Source: GCA-002780795 sp964545385 (lineage in GTDB: Bacteria; Patescibacteriota; Microgenomatia; UBA1406; GWC2-37-13). Taken from it: DNA of 64,000 nt. The stretch's first letter is position 1. Each line of letters begins with the position of its first letter. This document shows, one piece after another, positions 8,226 to 17,229 of the stretch. The position numbers were made by a program, and so were the translations under genes. Location: NCBI GenBank assembly GCA_964545385.1, contig CAZJFG010000002.1, forward strand, positions 1-64,000, in the 5' to 3' direction. Below the pieces are notes generated by a model, which was given only the letters and a program-made list of their open reading frames with translations, had not been told where the DNA came from and ran no database searches.

Positions 8226-8699
8226 ATGCCAAGAAAATCAAAAAATCTAAAATACTATCAAGCGACAGGTCGTCGTAAAGAAGCAATTGCTAGAGTAAGA
8301 CTTTATATTGTTGGAGCAGATAAAACTTCAACCGTAAAAAAAGTGACAGGTGATGGATCGATTAAAATCAAGCAAGGAGAAATTTACGTGAATGATAGTC
8401 TGATTCAAAAACTATTTCCTGCAGAATACGAAAAACAAAGATATATGTTGCCTTTAAAAATTACAGGTAATGGTAACCGTTTTGCAATCTCCATCTCAAC
8501 AAGTGGTGGTGGAAAAAACGGACAACTTGAAGCGATTATCCACGGTTTATCACGAGCAGTTGAACTTGTAGACAAAGAAGAATACAGACCTATTTTAAAA
8601 AAATATCGATTGCTTTCTCGCGACTCTCGCAAAAGAGAAAGAAGAAAGATCGGAACAGGCGGTAAAGCAAGACGTATAAAACAATCTCCAAAGCGATAA
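8226..8699 (+). CDS. rpsI: 30S ribosomal protein S9
   Basis: S9 of the 30S head; its C-terminal tail touches P-site tRNA. 157 residues, slightly long because of an N-terminal basic stretch and an insertion near residues 30-45. Landmarks: YYQATGRRKEAIARVRLYIV, the glycine-rich GGGKNGQLEAIIHGLSRAV, RPILKKYRLLSRDSRKRERR and the basic end ending in SPKR. Last gene of the ribosomal block; the next gene belongs to surface polysaccharide synthesis. Confidence 0.96.
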   Translation: MPRKSKNLKYYQATGRRKEAIARVRLYIVGADKTSTVKKVTGDGSIKIKQGEIYVNDSLIQKLFPAEYEKQRYMLPLKITGNGNRFAISISTSGGGKNGQLEAIIHGLSRAVELVDKEEYRPILKKYRLLSRDSRKRERRKIGTGGKARRIKQSPKR

Positions 8700-8720
8700 T
8701 TTTTGTGTTAGTCTTTTGTT

Positions 8721-9593
8721 ATGACTAAACTATCAATAATCATCGTTTCCTACAACACGAAAGAGGTTCTTGCAAAATGTCTTCAATCCTTGATTGATAA
8801 TGTAAAAAAGTATTCTTTTAAGAGCGAAATTATCGTCGTTGATAATGCCTCAACGGACGGAAGTCAGGAACTTTTGGAGAGTTATAAAGCTCGTCAAGTT
8901 ATAAAGTTTATCAAGAATAAGGACAATTATGGTTTTGGGAGGGCAAATAATCAAGGAGTAAAAATAGCTCAAGGTGAGTATATATTGTTTCTAAACTCGG
9001 ACGTAGTCGTAGGTGATGTTAACTTCGGAAAAATTCTTGATTATTTTGATAATGATAAGAAAATCGGCGTAATGACAGTCAAGGTTATTTTACCCAAGGG
9101 AGAAATTGATCCGGCCTGCCATCGAGGTTTTCCAACCTTATGGCGTTCTTTTTGTTATTTTGCGAAACTGGAAAAGCTTTTTGGCAAAACACAAATTTTA
9201 AACAAAGTTTTTGGAGGATATCATCTTTTGAATCTTGATTTAAATACAATCCATGAAATTGATTCACCAAGCGGTGCGTTTTATCTGACAAAAAAAATAA
9301 TTCTTAAAGATATTGGTGTTTTTGACGAACAGTTTTTTATGTATGGTGAAGATCTTGATCTTTCTTATAGAATAAAAAACGGTGGTTATAAAATTATTTA
9401 CTATCCTGAGGAAAAAGTAGTCCATTACAAATATCAAAGCGGTTTTAAGGCAAAAGATGAGCAGGTAAAATTAAAAACAAAAAGCCATTTTAATCAGGTA
9501 ATGAAAATTTTTTACAAAAAACACTATGCGCAGAAATATCCGAAATTTATAAACAGCTTGGTTTATTTCATTATCAATTCTCGAAAAGAATGA
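8721..9593 (+). CDS. Glycosyltransferase family 2 (rhamnosyltransferase-like)
   Basis: 290 residues with a GT-A fold. Nucleotide-binding start LSIIIVSYNTKEVLAKCLQS, then VDNASTDGSQELL, the DXD-like FLNSDVVV, and the acceptor-side YGEDLDLSYRIKNGGYKIIY. This layout is common in WbbL-like rhamnosyl/mannosyl transferases that build cell-surface glycans; the exact sugar cannot be told. It is the first gene of a block of glycosyltransferases with sugar-nucleotide synthesis and a priming transferase downstream. Its stop overlaps the next start by four bases. Confidence 0.9.
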   Translation: MTKLSIIIVSYNTKEVLAKCLQSLIDNVKKYSFKSEIIVVDNASTDGSQELLESYKARQVIKFIKNKDNYGFGRANNQGVKIAQGEYILFLNSDVVVGDVNFGKILDYFDNDKKIGVMTVKVILPKGEIDPACHRGFPTLWRSFCYFAKLEKLFGKTQILNKVFGGYHLLNLDLNTIHEIDSPSGAFYLTKKIILKDIGVFDEQFFMYGEDLDLSYRIKNGGYKIIYYPEEKVVHYKYQSGFKAKDEQVKLKTKSHFNQVMKIFYKKHYAQKYPKFINSLVYFIINSRKE

Positions 9594-10135
9594 AGAAAGT
9601 TGGAATCGATGCCAGACTCTATTTCCAGACCGGAGTTGGCGTTTATATTCGTAATCTGATTCATTATCTGGATCAAAAAGAAGAAGAAGGTATTGTTTTT
9701 TATATTTATTTGCTTGAGCAAGATTTTAACAAGGTCAAGTTTAAAAATAAAAACTTCATAAAAAAAAAGGCCGACTATCTTTGGCACAGTTTTGGTGAAC
9801 AGTTTGGTTTTTTGGATCTTTTAAACAAAGATAACCTTGACCTTATGCACTTTACCTACTTTAGTTTTCCAATTCGTTATAAAAGAAAATATCTGGCTAC
9901 CGTTCACGATATGACGCCGGTTTATTTTAAAACAGGCAAAGTCTCTACGAAAAACAGATTGTTGTACGAATTTAAGCACCTTGTTTTTAAGCACGTTTTA
10001 AAAACGCAGGTAAAAAATGCTACCAAAATAATTACGCCGACAAAAACCGTCAAAGAACAGTTAACCAACTACTATGGTAGTTATTTGCAAGATAAAATTG
10101 ATTTTATTTATGAAGGAATAACCTCTGAGTTTTAG
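9590..10135 (+). CDS. Glycosyltransferase family 4, N-terminal half (ends at in-frame TAG)
   Basis: 181 residues forming the acceptor-binding half of a GT-B glycosyltransferase: MKKVGIDARLYFQTGVGVYI at the start, LATVHDMTPVYF and a run of helices ending in IIYEGI-like sequence. Reading stops at TAG 10133-10135, exactly at the usual hinge between the two Rossmann domains, and the C-terminal half resumes in the same frame after two codons. This is either a nonsense mutation or sequencing error in a single gene of about 365 codons, or two polypeptides that assemble. TAG ends other genes here, so recoding is unlikely. Confidence 0.8.
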   Translation: MKKVGIDARLYFQTGVGVYIRNLIHYLDQKEEEGIVFYIYLLEQDFNKVKFKNKNFIKKKADYLWHSFGEQFGFLDLLNKDNLDLMHFTYFSFPIRYKRKYLATVHDMTPVYFKTGKVSTKNRLLYEFKHLVFKHVLKTQVKNATKIITPTKTVKEQLTNYYGSYLQDKIDFIYEGITSEF

Positions 10136-10141
10136 GAAGCT

Positions 10142-10684
10142 TTGGAACATAACCAGCCAAAAAATAACTTTCCAGGAAAATTTTTTATCTCTGTCGGTAA
10201 TTTGTATCCTCACAAGAAGGTAGACAGTTTAGATAAAGCTTTTAGTCAAATTAAATATAAAGACTACAAACTTATTCTTATTGGGCCAAAAGATTTTTTC
10301 GTTTCGCGATTGCTGGCACAAACTGATAAGCTAAACCATAAGAAAAACGTCATTTTTTATCATAACCAATCACTGAATGATCTGGTTTTCTTTTATAAAA
10401 ATGCTCAAGCTTTGATCCATCCCTCTATTTCTGAAGGGTTTGGTTTGCCGATTGTTGAAGCACTAAATTATAACCTGCCGATAATTGCCTCAAACATTGC
10501 TGTTTTTCAGGAGATTTTGCAAAACCGGTATCTTTCGTTTTCACCAAAAAATCCAGATGATATTCAAGCAAAAATTGAGCAGTTTATACAGAAAAAACCA
10601 AATTATGACTATCATAACCTAACCAATAAATTCTCTTTTGCAAAAATGACGGAAAAAACGCTTGAATATTATCGCAGAATCTAA
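10142..10684 (+). CDS. Glycosyltransferase family 4, C-terminal half
   Basis: About 180 residues of the donor-binding half of a GT4 enzyme: KFFISVGNLYPHKKVDSL opens the Rossmann domain, and the nucleotide-sugar site is seen as SISEGFGLPIVEALNYNLPI followed by ASNIAVFQEI. It is in the same frame as the preceding half, separated by TAG GAA GCT. The first possible start is TTG 10142, with no Shine-Dalgarno, so independent translation is doubtful. The stop overlaps the next gene's ATG by one base. Confidence 0.78.
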   Translation: MEHNQPKNNFPGKFFISVGNLYPHKKVDSLDKAFSQIKYKDYKLILIGPKDFFVSRLLAQTDKLNHKKNVIFYHNQSLNDLVFFYKNAQALIHPSISEGFGLPIVEALNYNLPIIASNIAVFQEILQNRYLSFSPKNPDDIQAKIEQFIQKKPNYDYHNLTNKFSFAKMTEKTLEYYRRI

Positions 10685-11784
10685 TGAAAAAAAAAGTAGC
10701 TATTATATATGACTGGTTAGATAAATGGGGAGGAGTGGAAAGAGTACTTTTGGCTTTACACGAAACCTATCCTCAAGCTGATTTTTTTACTTCTTATTAC
10801 GATAAAAAAACTGCTTCCTGGGCAAAAAACATTAATATTAAAACTTCTTTTTTGCAAAAATTTCCCGGAATTATAAAAAAAAACAGAGTTTTGTCTTTTG
10901 TATTTTTTCCCTTTGCCTTTGAGTCGTTTAATTTTTCAGGTTATGACCTTGTTATTTCGGTTACGTCTTCTTTTGCCAAAGGGATTATTGTCAAACCCGG
11001 AACAAAACATATTTGTTATTTGCTGACGCCGACTCGCTATTTATGGATCCAACCGAAAAACTATCTTACGAATAAATTTATCAAATTTTTACTAACTCCG
11101 TATTTTAATCACATTAAAAAATGGGATTATACCGTTGCCCAAAGACCGGATAAAATTATTTCAATCTCGCAAACCGTAGCCGACCGTTGCAGAAAATATT
11201 ACAAACGACAATCCGAAGTTATTTATCCGCCTTTTGATGAAAAGTACTGGAAAAAAATCAGTTTAAAGTTCAAGACCCAAAACTTAAAACTAAAGCTCAA
11301 GACCCCAAAATATTTCTTAACGGTATCGAGACTTGAACGGTATAAAAAAATTGATTTAGTCATTCGATTATTTAATCAACTAGATAAAAATTTAATAGTT
11401 GTTGGAGAGGGTAGTCAGGAAAAAAAATTAAGAAAGATAGCATACAAAAACATCCGATTTTATAGCAAATTGACAGATGAAGAACTGGCTTATTTATATA
11501 ATCATGCGCAGGCTTTAATTATGCCCCAGGAAGAAGATTTTGGCTATGTCGCGCTTGAAGCAAATTTTTTTAACTGTCCGGTTGTGGCCTATAAAAAAGG
11601 AGGAGTTTGCGAAACTGTGGTTGAAAATAAAACAGGAATTTTTTTTGACCAACAGACAGAAAGCTCATTGGCGTCCGCTCTTGAAAGATTAGAAAAGATT
11701 TCTTACAATGTTACTCAGGAAATTGACTTTAAGAAATTTTCCAAAAACGAGTTTGTTAACAATTTCCGCCGGTTGGTGGAGTAA
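10684..11784 (+). CDS. Glycosyltransferase family 4
   Basis: 366 residues, complete GT-B enzyme. N-terminal domain: KVAIIYDWLDKWGGVERVLL and VKPGTKHICYLLTPTRYLW. C-terminal domain: YFLTVSRLERYKKIDLVIRL and the E-x7-E donor site in MPQEEDFGYVALEANFF, followed by PVVAYKKGGVCETV. Similar to mannosyl/rhamnosyl transferases of lipopolysaccharide or exopolysaccharide loci; the GDP-mannose-forming enzyme encoded next door suggests mannose as donor (inference). About 30 residues around position 195 are very Lys/Leu rich (SLKFKTQNLKLKLK), a low-complexity linker between domains. Confidence 0.9.
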   Translation: MKKKVAIIYDWLDKWGGVERVLLALHETYPQADFFTSYYDKKTASWAKNINIKTSFLQKFPGIIKKNRVLSFVFFPFAFESFNFSGYDLVISVTSSFAKGIIVKPGTKHICYLLTPTRYLWIQPKNYLTNKFIKFLLTPYFNHIKKWDYTVAQRPDKIISISQTVADRCRKYYKRQSEVIYPPFDEKYWKKISLKFKTQNLKLKLKTPKYFLTVSRLERYKKIDLVIRLFNQLDKNLIVVGEGSQEKKLRKIAYKNIRFYSKLTDEELAYLYNHAQALIMPQEEDFGYVALEANFFNCPVVAYKKGGVCETVVENKTGIFFDQQTESSLASALERLEKISYNVTQEIDFKKFSKNEFVNNFRRLVE

Positions 11785-11792
11785 AAAGAATT

Positions 11793-12878
11793 ATGAAAGC
11801 AGTCATTTTTGCAGGTGGGGCCGGAACACGACTTTGGCCACTTTCCCGAAAAAAATCACCAAAACAGTTTGAAAAATTGATCGGTGACAAATCAACTGTC
11901 CAACTTGCCGTTGAACGTCTTATTCCGGAGTTCAAATACGAAGATATCTATATTGCAACAAACAAAATTTACAAAGATATTATTCAGAAACAGTTGGCTA
12001 AAATTCCCAAAAAAAACTTTATTTTTGAGCCGGAGAAAAAGGATGTTGGGCCGGCTATTGCCCTTGTCATGGGGATCTTTGCTAAAACTATGCCCAAAGA
12101 ACCTTTGGCTATTTTATGGAGCGACCATTTGGTAAAAAGAACCAATGTTTTTAAAAATATTTTAAAAAAAGCTGGTAACTATATTGAGAAAGATCCAAAT
12201 AAAATCATTTTTATTGGTCATAAACCAAGGTTCGCCAGCACCAATCTCGGATATATTCATACTAATCGTAAAAGTATTTATTTTTCCGGCCAGACTTTTT
12301 TTGGTTTTGAAGGATTTAAGTACAAACCCGATGAAGATACGGCCAAAAAATTTTTTCAGACAGGTGAATACGCTTGGAATCTTGGTTATTTTGTTACCTC
12401 GGCCAAGTTTTTATATCAAGAGTTTGCTACTCTCGCCCCTAATATCTATGAAAATACGGAAAAAATTGTAGCACACTACGGTAAAAAAGAATTTGATAGT
12501 GTCTTAAAGAAAAACTACGGTAAGGCTGAAAGTATCTCTTTTGACAATGCAATTTTAGAAAATTTGGATAAAAAAGACGCGCTTGTTATCGTCGAAGATA
12601 TTGGCTGGAGTGATATTGGCGCTTGGGAGGCATTAAAAGAGTCCTTGGAAACGCATCAATACGAAAATGTTATTCGCGGCAAGGTTCACCTTGAAGATGT
12701 CCACGACAGCCTAATTTATAACTACGAAGATAAGAAGTTGATAGTCGGCATTGATCTTGATGAAAACATCGTCGTAAATACAGAAGACGTTCTTTTAATA
12801 ACAAAAAAAACATCAGTAAATAAGCTTTCAAAGGTGGTAAAAACTTTTGAAGGTACGGAAAATGAAAAATTAACCTAA
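11793..12878 (+). CDS. manC: Mannose-1-phosphate guanylyltransferase
   Basis: Makes GDP-mannose from mannose-1-phosphate and GTP. 361 residues, the nucleotidyltransferase domain without the C-terminal isomerase domain found in bifunctional enzymes. Signature AGGAGTRLWPLSRKKSPKQF at the N-terminus; EPEKKDVGPAIALVMGIF and the late DNAILENLDKKDALVIVED followed by GWSDIGAWEAL are also family motifs. It supplies the donor for the neighbouring glycosyltransferases. Start is nine bases after the preceding stop. Confidence 0.92.
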   Translation: MKAVIFAGGAGTRLWPLSRKKSPKQFEKLIGDKSTVQLAVERLIPEFKYEDIYIATNKIYKDIIQKQLAKIPKKNFIFEPEKKDVGPAIALVMGIFAKTMPKEPLAILWSDHLVKRTNVFKNILKKAGNYIEKDPNKIIFIGHKPRFASTNLGYIHTNRKSIYFSGQTFFGFEGFKYKPDEDTAKKFFQTGEYAWNLGYFVTSAKFLYQEFATLAPNIYENTEKIVAHYGKKEFDSVLKKNYGKAESISFDNAILENLDKKDALVIVEDIGWSDIGAWEALKESLETHQYENVIRGKVHLEDVHDSLIYNYEDKKLIVGIDLDENIVVNTEDVLLITKKTSVNKLSKVVKTFEGTENEKLT

Positions 12879-12883
12879 AAAAT

Positions 12884-13546
12884 ATGCAGTCAATTTTTAT
12901 TGGGGAAGGTTATAAAAACTCTTTAAAAAGAATTATCGACATTGCCAGCGCCATAGTTTTATTGATTGTTTTTTTTCCGATCTATACATTGGCCGCAATT
13001 GCCATAAAATTAGACTCCAAAGGTCCGATTTTTGCCGATGTCCCCGAACGGGTTGGCGAAAAAGGCAAAAAATTCAGAATGTTTAAGTTCAGGTCAATGA
13101 TTGTCAACGCTCATTTTCTTCTCCGTAAGGACGAGCGTTTTAAAAAGCTTTTTGAGGAGTATAAAAGAAGCAGTTATAAACTTAAAAAAGACCCTCGAGT
13201 AACCAATGTCGGTAAGTTTTTGCGACGCCATTCGATCGATGAAATTCCGCAGATTATTAATGTTTTGCGAGGTGAGATGAGTTTGGTCGGACCACGAGCC
13301 TATTATCCTGATGAGTTAGCCAATCAACAGAAAAAATTTCCTCACACGAAAAAACTGATGAACAAGGTATTGTCGGTTAAACCTGGTATGACCGGACTCT
13401 GGCAAGTGAGTGGTCGGTCGGAAATAAATTTTGATAAAAGAATTGCTCTTGATGCGAAGTATGTCGATGAGTTATCATTATGGTTAGACCTTAAGATTAT
13501 CTTCAAAACACCATTGGTGATGTTGACAGGCGATGGTGCGGTATAA
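12884..13546 (+). CDS. Bacterial sugar transferase (undecaprenyl-phosphate sugar phosphotransferase type)
   Basis: 220 residues. One N-terminal hydrophobic segment (about residues 17-39) is followed by the catalytic domain: FRMFKFRSMIVNAHFLLR, DPRVTNVGKFLRRHSIDEIP and INVLRGEMSLVGPRAYYPDE, ending with GMTGLWQVSGRSEINFDKR. Enzymes of this WcaJ/PglC-like family move a sugar phosphate to the lipid carrier and start glycan assembly at the membrane. It closes the glycosyltransferase block and is followed by a DUF4012 surface protein. Confidence 0.92.
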   Translation: MQSIFIGEGYKNSLKRIIDIASAIVLLIVFFPIYTLAAIAIKLDSKGPIFADVPERVGEKGKKFRMFKFRSMIVNAHFLLRKDERFKKLFEEYKRSSYKLKKDPRVTNVGKFLRRHSIDEIPQIINVLRGEMSLVGPRAYYPDELANQQKKFPHTKKLMNKVLSVKPGMTGLWQVSGRSEINFDKRIALDAKYVDELSLWLDLKIIFKTPLVMLTGDGAV

Positions 13547-13587
13547 TTATTGTTAGGTCTTTTTATTAGAAGTTAGTTTGTTTTTTT

Positions 13588-15408
13588 ATGTTATTAAGGA
13601 AAAAAAGAAAGTATTTACAAAAAGTTGTTATTTTTTTAGTTTTTGTTTTGATTCTTGGCTATTTTTTTATTTTTAGACCGATAAAAAATATTGAAGCTAA
13701 AGGTAAGACGGTGATTACGGCCGCCAAAGAAATGAAAGCTGCTCTTACGGCAAACGATATCGATCTTTTAAAAACCAAGATGGATGATTTTTCAACAAAA
13801 TATAAAAATTTTGAAGTTGCCTCTCAAAAAATTTATTGGCTTTCTTTTATTCCTTATTTTTCCGATTTTAAAAATGGTGTTGAAGCCGGAGCTTATTTGA
13901 TTGAAGCGGGAAAAGAAGGTATTGAAGCAATTTCTCCTTATGCAGATTTAATTGGTTTTAAAAAAGGAGAGTCTTCATTTGTTGAAAAATCAGCGGAAAA
14001 CAGGCTTCAAACAGCAGTCCTTACTCTTGATAAGATGCTTGTTAAAATCGATCCGATCGCCGAAAATATACATCAAGCAGAGATCAGGATTGAAAAGATC
14101 GATCCAAAAAGATACCCAAAAAAGATAGGAAAAACAGTTGTTCAAGATAAGATTATTAATCTTAAAGAACAGTTTGTCGGCCTTGCCTCTTTGTTTGTTG
14201 ATGCTAAGCCGCTTGTAAAAAAAATTCCTGAAATTCTTGGAAAGGATGAGGAAAAAACATACCTTATCCTTTTTCAAAACGATAAAGAGTTGCGGGCAAC
14301 CGGCGGTTTTTTAACCGCCTATGCCGTTTTTAAAATTAAGGACGGTAAAATCACCATCAACAACTCAAGCGATATTTATACTCTTGATGATTCTATAAGT
14401 AATCATCCACCCGCCCCACGGGAAATTCTTACCTACCACAAAGGCGTAACAAAATATTATATTCGAGACAGTAACCTTTCGCCTGACTTTCCAACATCGG
14501 TTAATATGTTTAATAAACTATATGAAAAAAGCAGCCTTAAAGTAGATTATGACGGTATAATTGCTTTGGATTCGAAAATTTTGGTTGATATGCTTAAGAT
14601 ATTTGGAGACACAGAAGCCGGAGGTGTCAGATTTTCAGCCGAAAACGACAGTCGGTGTGACTGTCCACAGGTTATCTATCAGCTTTTTGATATGGTCGAC
14701 CGTCCAGTTAACTATGTAAAAACCAACAGAAAAGGAATTCTGGGCGAGTTAATGTACTCATTATTTTATAAGGCGATCGGTTTTTCTCCATCCAAATACT
14801 GGGGGACTTTGATTCAGACTATGTTTAAAAATCTTCAAGAAAAACACATTCTTGTATATTTTACAGATAAAGATCTTGAAGAGTCTGTTATTAAGCTCAA
14901 TTTTGCAGGCAAAATCAGGGAATATTCCGGTGATTACCTGGCCGTAAACAATGTAAACTTTGCCGGTGCTAAGTCCAACCTGTTTGTTTCAATGTCTTTG
15001 GACTCAAAAACAAATGGAAAGGAAAAAGAGATAACCGTAACTTATAAAAATCCATATGCCCATTCAGACTGTAATTTGGAAAGCGGCGGACTTTGCCTAA
15101 ACGCAATTCTGCGGAATTGGATACGCATTTATGTTCCCAAAGGCTCAAAGTTAAAAAGCTTTAACGGTTCGACAAAAGAAGTTCAGACATATGATGAGTT
15201 GGGAAAGACGGTTTTTGAAGGATTTCTAACGGTAAATCCTCAAGGATCAGCCAAAGTAGTCGTCAAGTATACATTACCAACCAATATAGATACAAGCAAG
15301 TATTTGATTCAGAAACAACCAGGAACATATGAAAATGTCCTGACTGTTGAGATAGACGGTAAAAAGGTATTCAGTGGAGTTTTAGACCAAGATAAAGAGA
15401 TTAAATAG
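13588..15408 (+). CDS. DUF4012 family membrane-anchored protein
   Basis: 606 residues. A signal-anchor helix lies at about residues 10-30 and the rest is predicted extracytoplasmic. The DUF4012 core is recognised by LILFQNDKELRATGGFLTAY at about 225-245, and the C-terminal part has many beta-strand-like stretches. Two cysteine pairs (CDCPQ and SDCNLESGGLCL) could form disulfides outside the cell. The family is common in Patescibacteria and Actinobacteria next to polysaccharide genes; its function is unknown. The location directly after the sugar transferase supports a role in surface glycan or wall polymer assembly (inference). Confidence 0.8.
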   Translation: MLLRKKRKYLQKVVIFLVFVLILGYFFIFRPIKNIEAKGKTVITAAKEMKAALTANDIDLLKTKMDDFSTKYKNFEVASQKIYWLSFIPYFSDFKNGVEAGAYLIEAGKEGIEAISPYADLIGFKKGESSFVEKSAENRLQTAVLTLDKMLVKIDPIAENIHQAEIRIEKIDPKRYPKKIGKTVVQDKIINLKEQFVGLASLFVDAKPLVKKIPEILGKDEEKTYLILFQNDKELRATGGFLTAYAVFKIKDGKITINNSSDIYTLDDSISNHPPAPREILTYHKGVTKYYIRDSNLSPDFPTSVNMFNKLYEKSSLKVDYDGIIALDSKILVDMLKIFGDTEAGGVRFSAENDSRCDCPQVIYQLFDMVDRPVNYVKTNRKGILGELMYSLFYKAIGFSPSKYWGTLIQTMFKNLQEKHILVYFTDKDLEESVIKLNFAGKIREYSGDYLAVNNVNFAGAKSNLFVSMSLDSKTNGKEKEITVTYKNPYAHSDCNLESGGLCLNAILRNWIRIYVPKGSKLKSFNGSTKEVQTYDELGKTVFEGFLTVNPQGSAKVVVKYTLPTNIDTSKYLIQKQPGTYENVLTVEIDGKKVFSGVLDQDKEIK

Positions 15409-15416
15409 TCTCTTTT

Positions 15417-15935
15417 ATGACAAGTTTAATTAAAACACAAGGGGTAGTTTTGAAAAAAAAGAGTCTTTTAAATAAAGATTACCTTGTGACTATTTTTACC
15501 AAAGAACAAGGTAAGGTAAAAATCTTTGCCAAGGGTGCAAAAAAAATCACCAGCCGTCGTCTTTCCCACCTTGAGACAGGTAATCTGGTTGAGGTACTTA
15601 TCAGTAAAAAAAACGACCGATTATATCTTCAAGAAACAAAACTTATCTCTGTTTTTTCCAAAATAAAAAATAACAAAGAAAAACTGGAAAAACTATACCT
15701 TTTTTTGTTTATTGTCGACAGGCTGTTACCTGAAGGTCAAAAAGACTACTCTGTTTTCCAGATTATATTGAAGTTTTTGATTGACCTTTCAGGAAACGAC
15801 AAGTTTGAAATCGATCTCTTTGTCAAAAAATTACTTGTTGATCTTGGCTATGTTGATAAAAAAGATAAAAATATCGTAATTTATTCTTTTATCGAGGAAA
15901 TCATCAGTGAAAAACTACCTTCCTTTATTATATAA
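15417..15935 (+). CDS. recO: DNA repair protein RecO, short form
   Basis: 172 residues, against about 240 in most bacteria. The N-terminal OB-fold is clear (TQGVVLKKKSLLNKDYLVTI and GKVKIFAKGAKK); the helical C-terminal part is short and lacks the zinc-binding cysteines. RecO loads RecA on SSB-coated DNA with RecR. It lies eight bases after the preceding stop and just before glyQS; recO-glyS adjacency is found in other bacteria. Confidence 0.85.
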   Translation: MTSLIKTQGVVLKKKSLLNKDYLVTIFTKEQGKVKIFAKGAKKITSRRLSHLETGNLVEVLISKKNDRLYLQETKLISVFSKIKNNKEKLEKLYLFLFIVDRLLPEGQKDYSVFQIILKFLIDLSGNDKFEIDLFVKKLLVDLGYVDKKDKNIVIYSFIEEIISEKLPSFII

Positions 15936-15936
15936 T
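15931..15936 (+). promoter_or_regulatory. -10 element of glyQS, leaderless position
   Basis: TATAAT ends seven bases before the glyQS ATG, so transcription should begin at or next to the start codon. No convincing -35 is visible. Confidence 0.5.
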
Positions 15937-15943
15937 TTTCATT

Positions 15944-17212
15944 ATGGAGAAAATTGTTGCACTTGCCAAAAGACGTGGTTTTATTTACCCTTCATCGGAA
16001 ATTTACGGTGGTATTGCCGGATTTTGGGACTATGGGCCACTTGGCGTTGAGTTGAAAAACAACGTCAAGAAAGAATGGTGGAAGACAATAGTTTATGATC
16101 AAAACGATGTCGTTGGAATTGACGCCTCAATTGTTATGAATCCAGTTGTTTGGGAAAAATCAGGTCACATAAAAGCTTTTACAGATCCATTGGTTGAGTG
16201 TAAAAGATGCAATGGACGATTTAGGCAAGATGCGATCGTAAATAACATCTGTCCAGACTGTCAAGAAAAAAATAATTTTACAGAAGTAAAAAAATTTAAC
16301 TTATTAACAGAAGTATTTCTTGGAGTAACAGAACCAAAACAGAAGGCTTATTTGAGAGGGGAAATTACACAGGGAGTTTTTGTAAATTTTCAAAATGTCG
16401 TCAACTCAAGCCGGGTAAAGGTTCCTTTTGGAATTGCTCAGATTGGAAAAGCTTTCCGCAATGAAGTGACTCCAGGTAACTTTACTTTCCGCAGTCGTGA
16501 ATTTGAGCAGATGGAGTTTGAGTATTTTATTAAACCAGACGAAAAAGAAGGAAGAGACACTTTTGAAAAACTACAAAAACAAAGAATGAATTGGTATGTA
16601 TCACTTGGGATAAATAAAGATAAGTTAAGGTTCAGGCCACATGCCGATGACGAAAAAGCTCATTATGCCAGGTCAGCTGAAGATATTGAATATCAAGCCC
16701 CTTTTGGTTGGAGTGAGTTTGAAGGAATTCATCATCGTGGCGATTGGGATCTATCACGTCATAATCTTAAGTATAAAGATCCTGAAACAGGAGAAGAGTA
16801 TACGCCATGGGTGATTGAGACCTCAGGAGGAGTTGATCGGGCAACTTTGTTTTTTTTAATCGATGCCTATCGCGAGGAAGAAAAAAGAATCTTTTTGAAA
16901 CTTCACCCGAAGCTCGCACCTTTCAAGGCTGCTGTTTTTCCGCTTGTCGCCAATAAACCCGAGCTTGTTAAGGTTGCTAAAAAGATATACTTGGATCTTA
17001 AAAAAGAGTTTAATATCGCCTGGGATGATCGGGGAAATATTGGTAAAAGATACTTTGCTCAGGATGAAATCGGGACTCCTTACTGTGTTACAATAGATTA
17101 TCAGACCCTTGAAGATAATTCAGTAACAATACGAGATAGAGACACAATGGAACAGGAAAGGATGAATATTTCTCAAGTGGAAAATTTTTTGGTTAAAAAG
17201 TTAAAAAGTTAA
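15944..17212 (+). CDS. glyQS: Glycyl-tRNA synthetase, homodimeric (archaeal/eukaryotic-type)
   Basis: Charges tRNA-Gly with glycine. 422 residues, a class II enzyme of the single-chain alpha2 type rather than the tetrameric glyQ/glyS type. Motif 2 is seen in FRNEVTPGNFTFRSREFEQM, and motif 3 in ETSGGVDRATLF. A four-cysteine zinc-ribbon insertion is present (VECKRCNGRF and NNICPDCQE). The anticodon-binding domain fills the last 100 residues. The TATAAT directly upstream gives it its own promoter. Confidence 0.95.
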   Translation: MEKIVALAKRRGFIYPSSEIYGGIAGFWDYGPLGVELKNNVKKEWWKTIVYDQNDVVGIDASIVMNPVVWEKSGHIKAFTDPLVECKRCNGRFRQDAIVNNICPDCQEKNNFTEVKKFNLLTEVFLGVTEPKQKAYLRGEITQGVFVNFQNVVNSSRVKVPFGIAQIGKAFRNEVTPGNFTFRSREFEQMEFEYFIKPDEKEGRDTFEKLQKQRMNWYVSLGINKDKLRFRPHADDEKAHYARSAEDIEYQAPFGWSEFEGIHHRGDWDLSRHNLKYKDPETGEEYTPWVIETSGGVDRATLFFLIDAYREEEKRIFLKLHPKLAPFKAAVFPLVANKPELVKVAKKIYLDLKKEFNIAWDDRGNIGKRYFAQDEIGTPYCVTIDYQTLEDNSVTIRDRDTMEQERMNISQVENFLVKKLKS

Positions 17213-17229
17213 AAAGTTATCAAAAAAAT

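Noticed and set aside
10133..10135. TAG recoded as an amino acid
   Set aside because: TAG ends secY (2483-2485), the DUF4012 gene (15406-15408), the CAP gene and the exported-protein gene before secA, so it works as a stop here.
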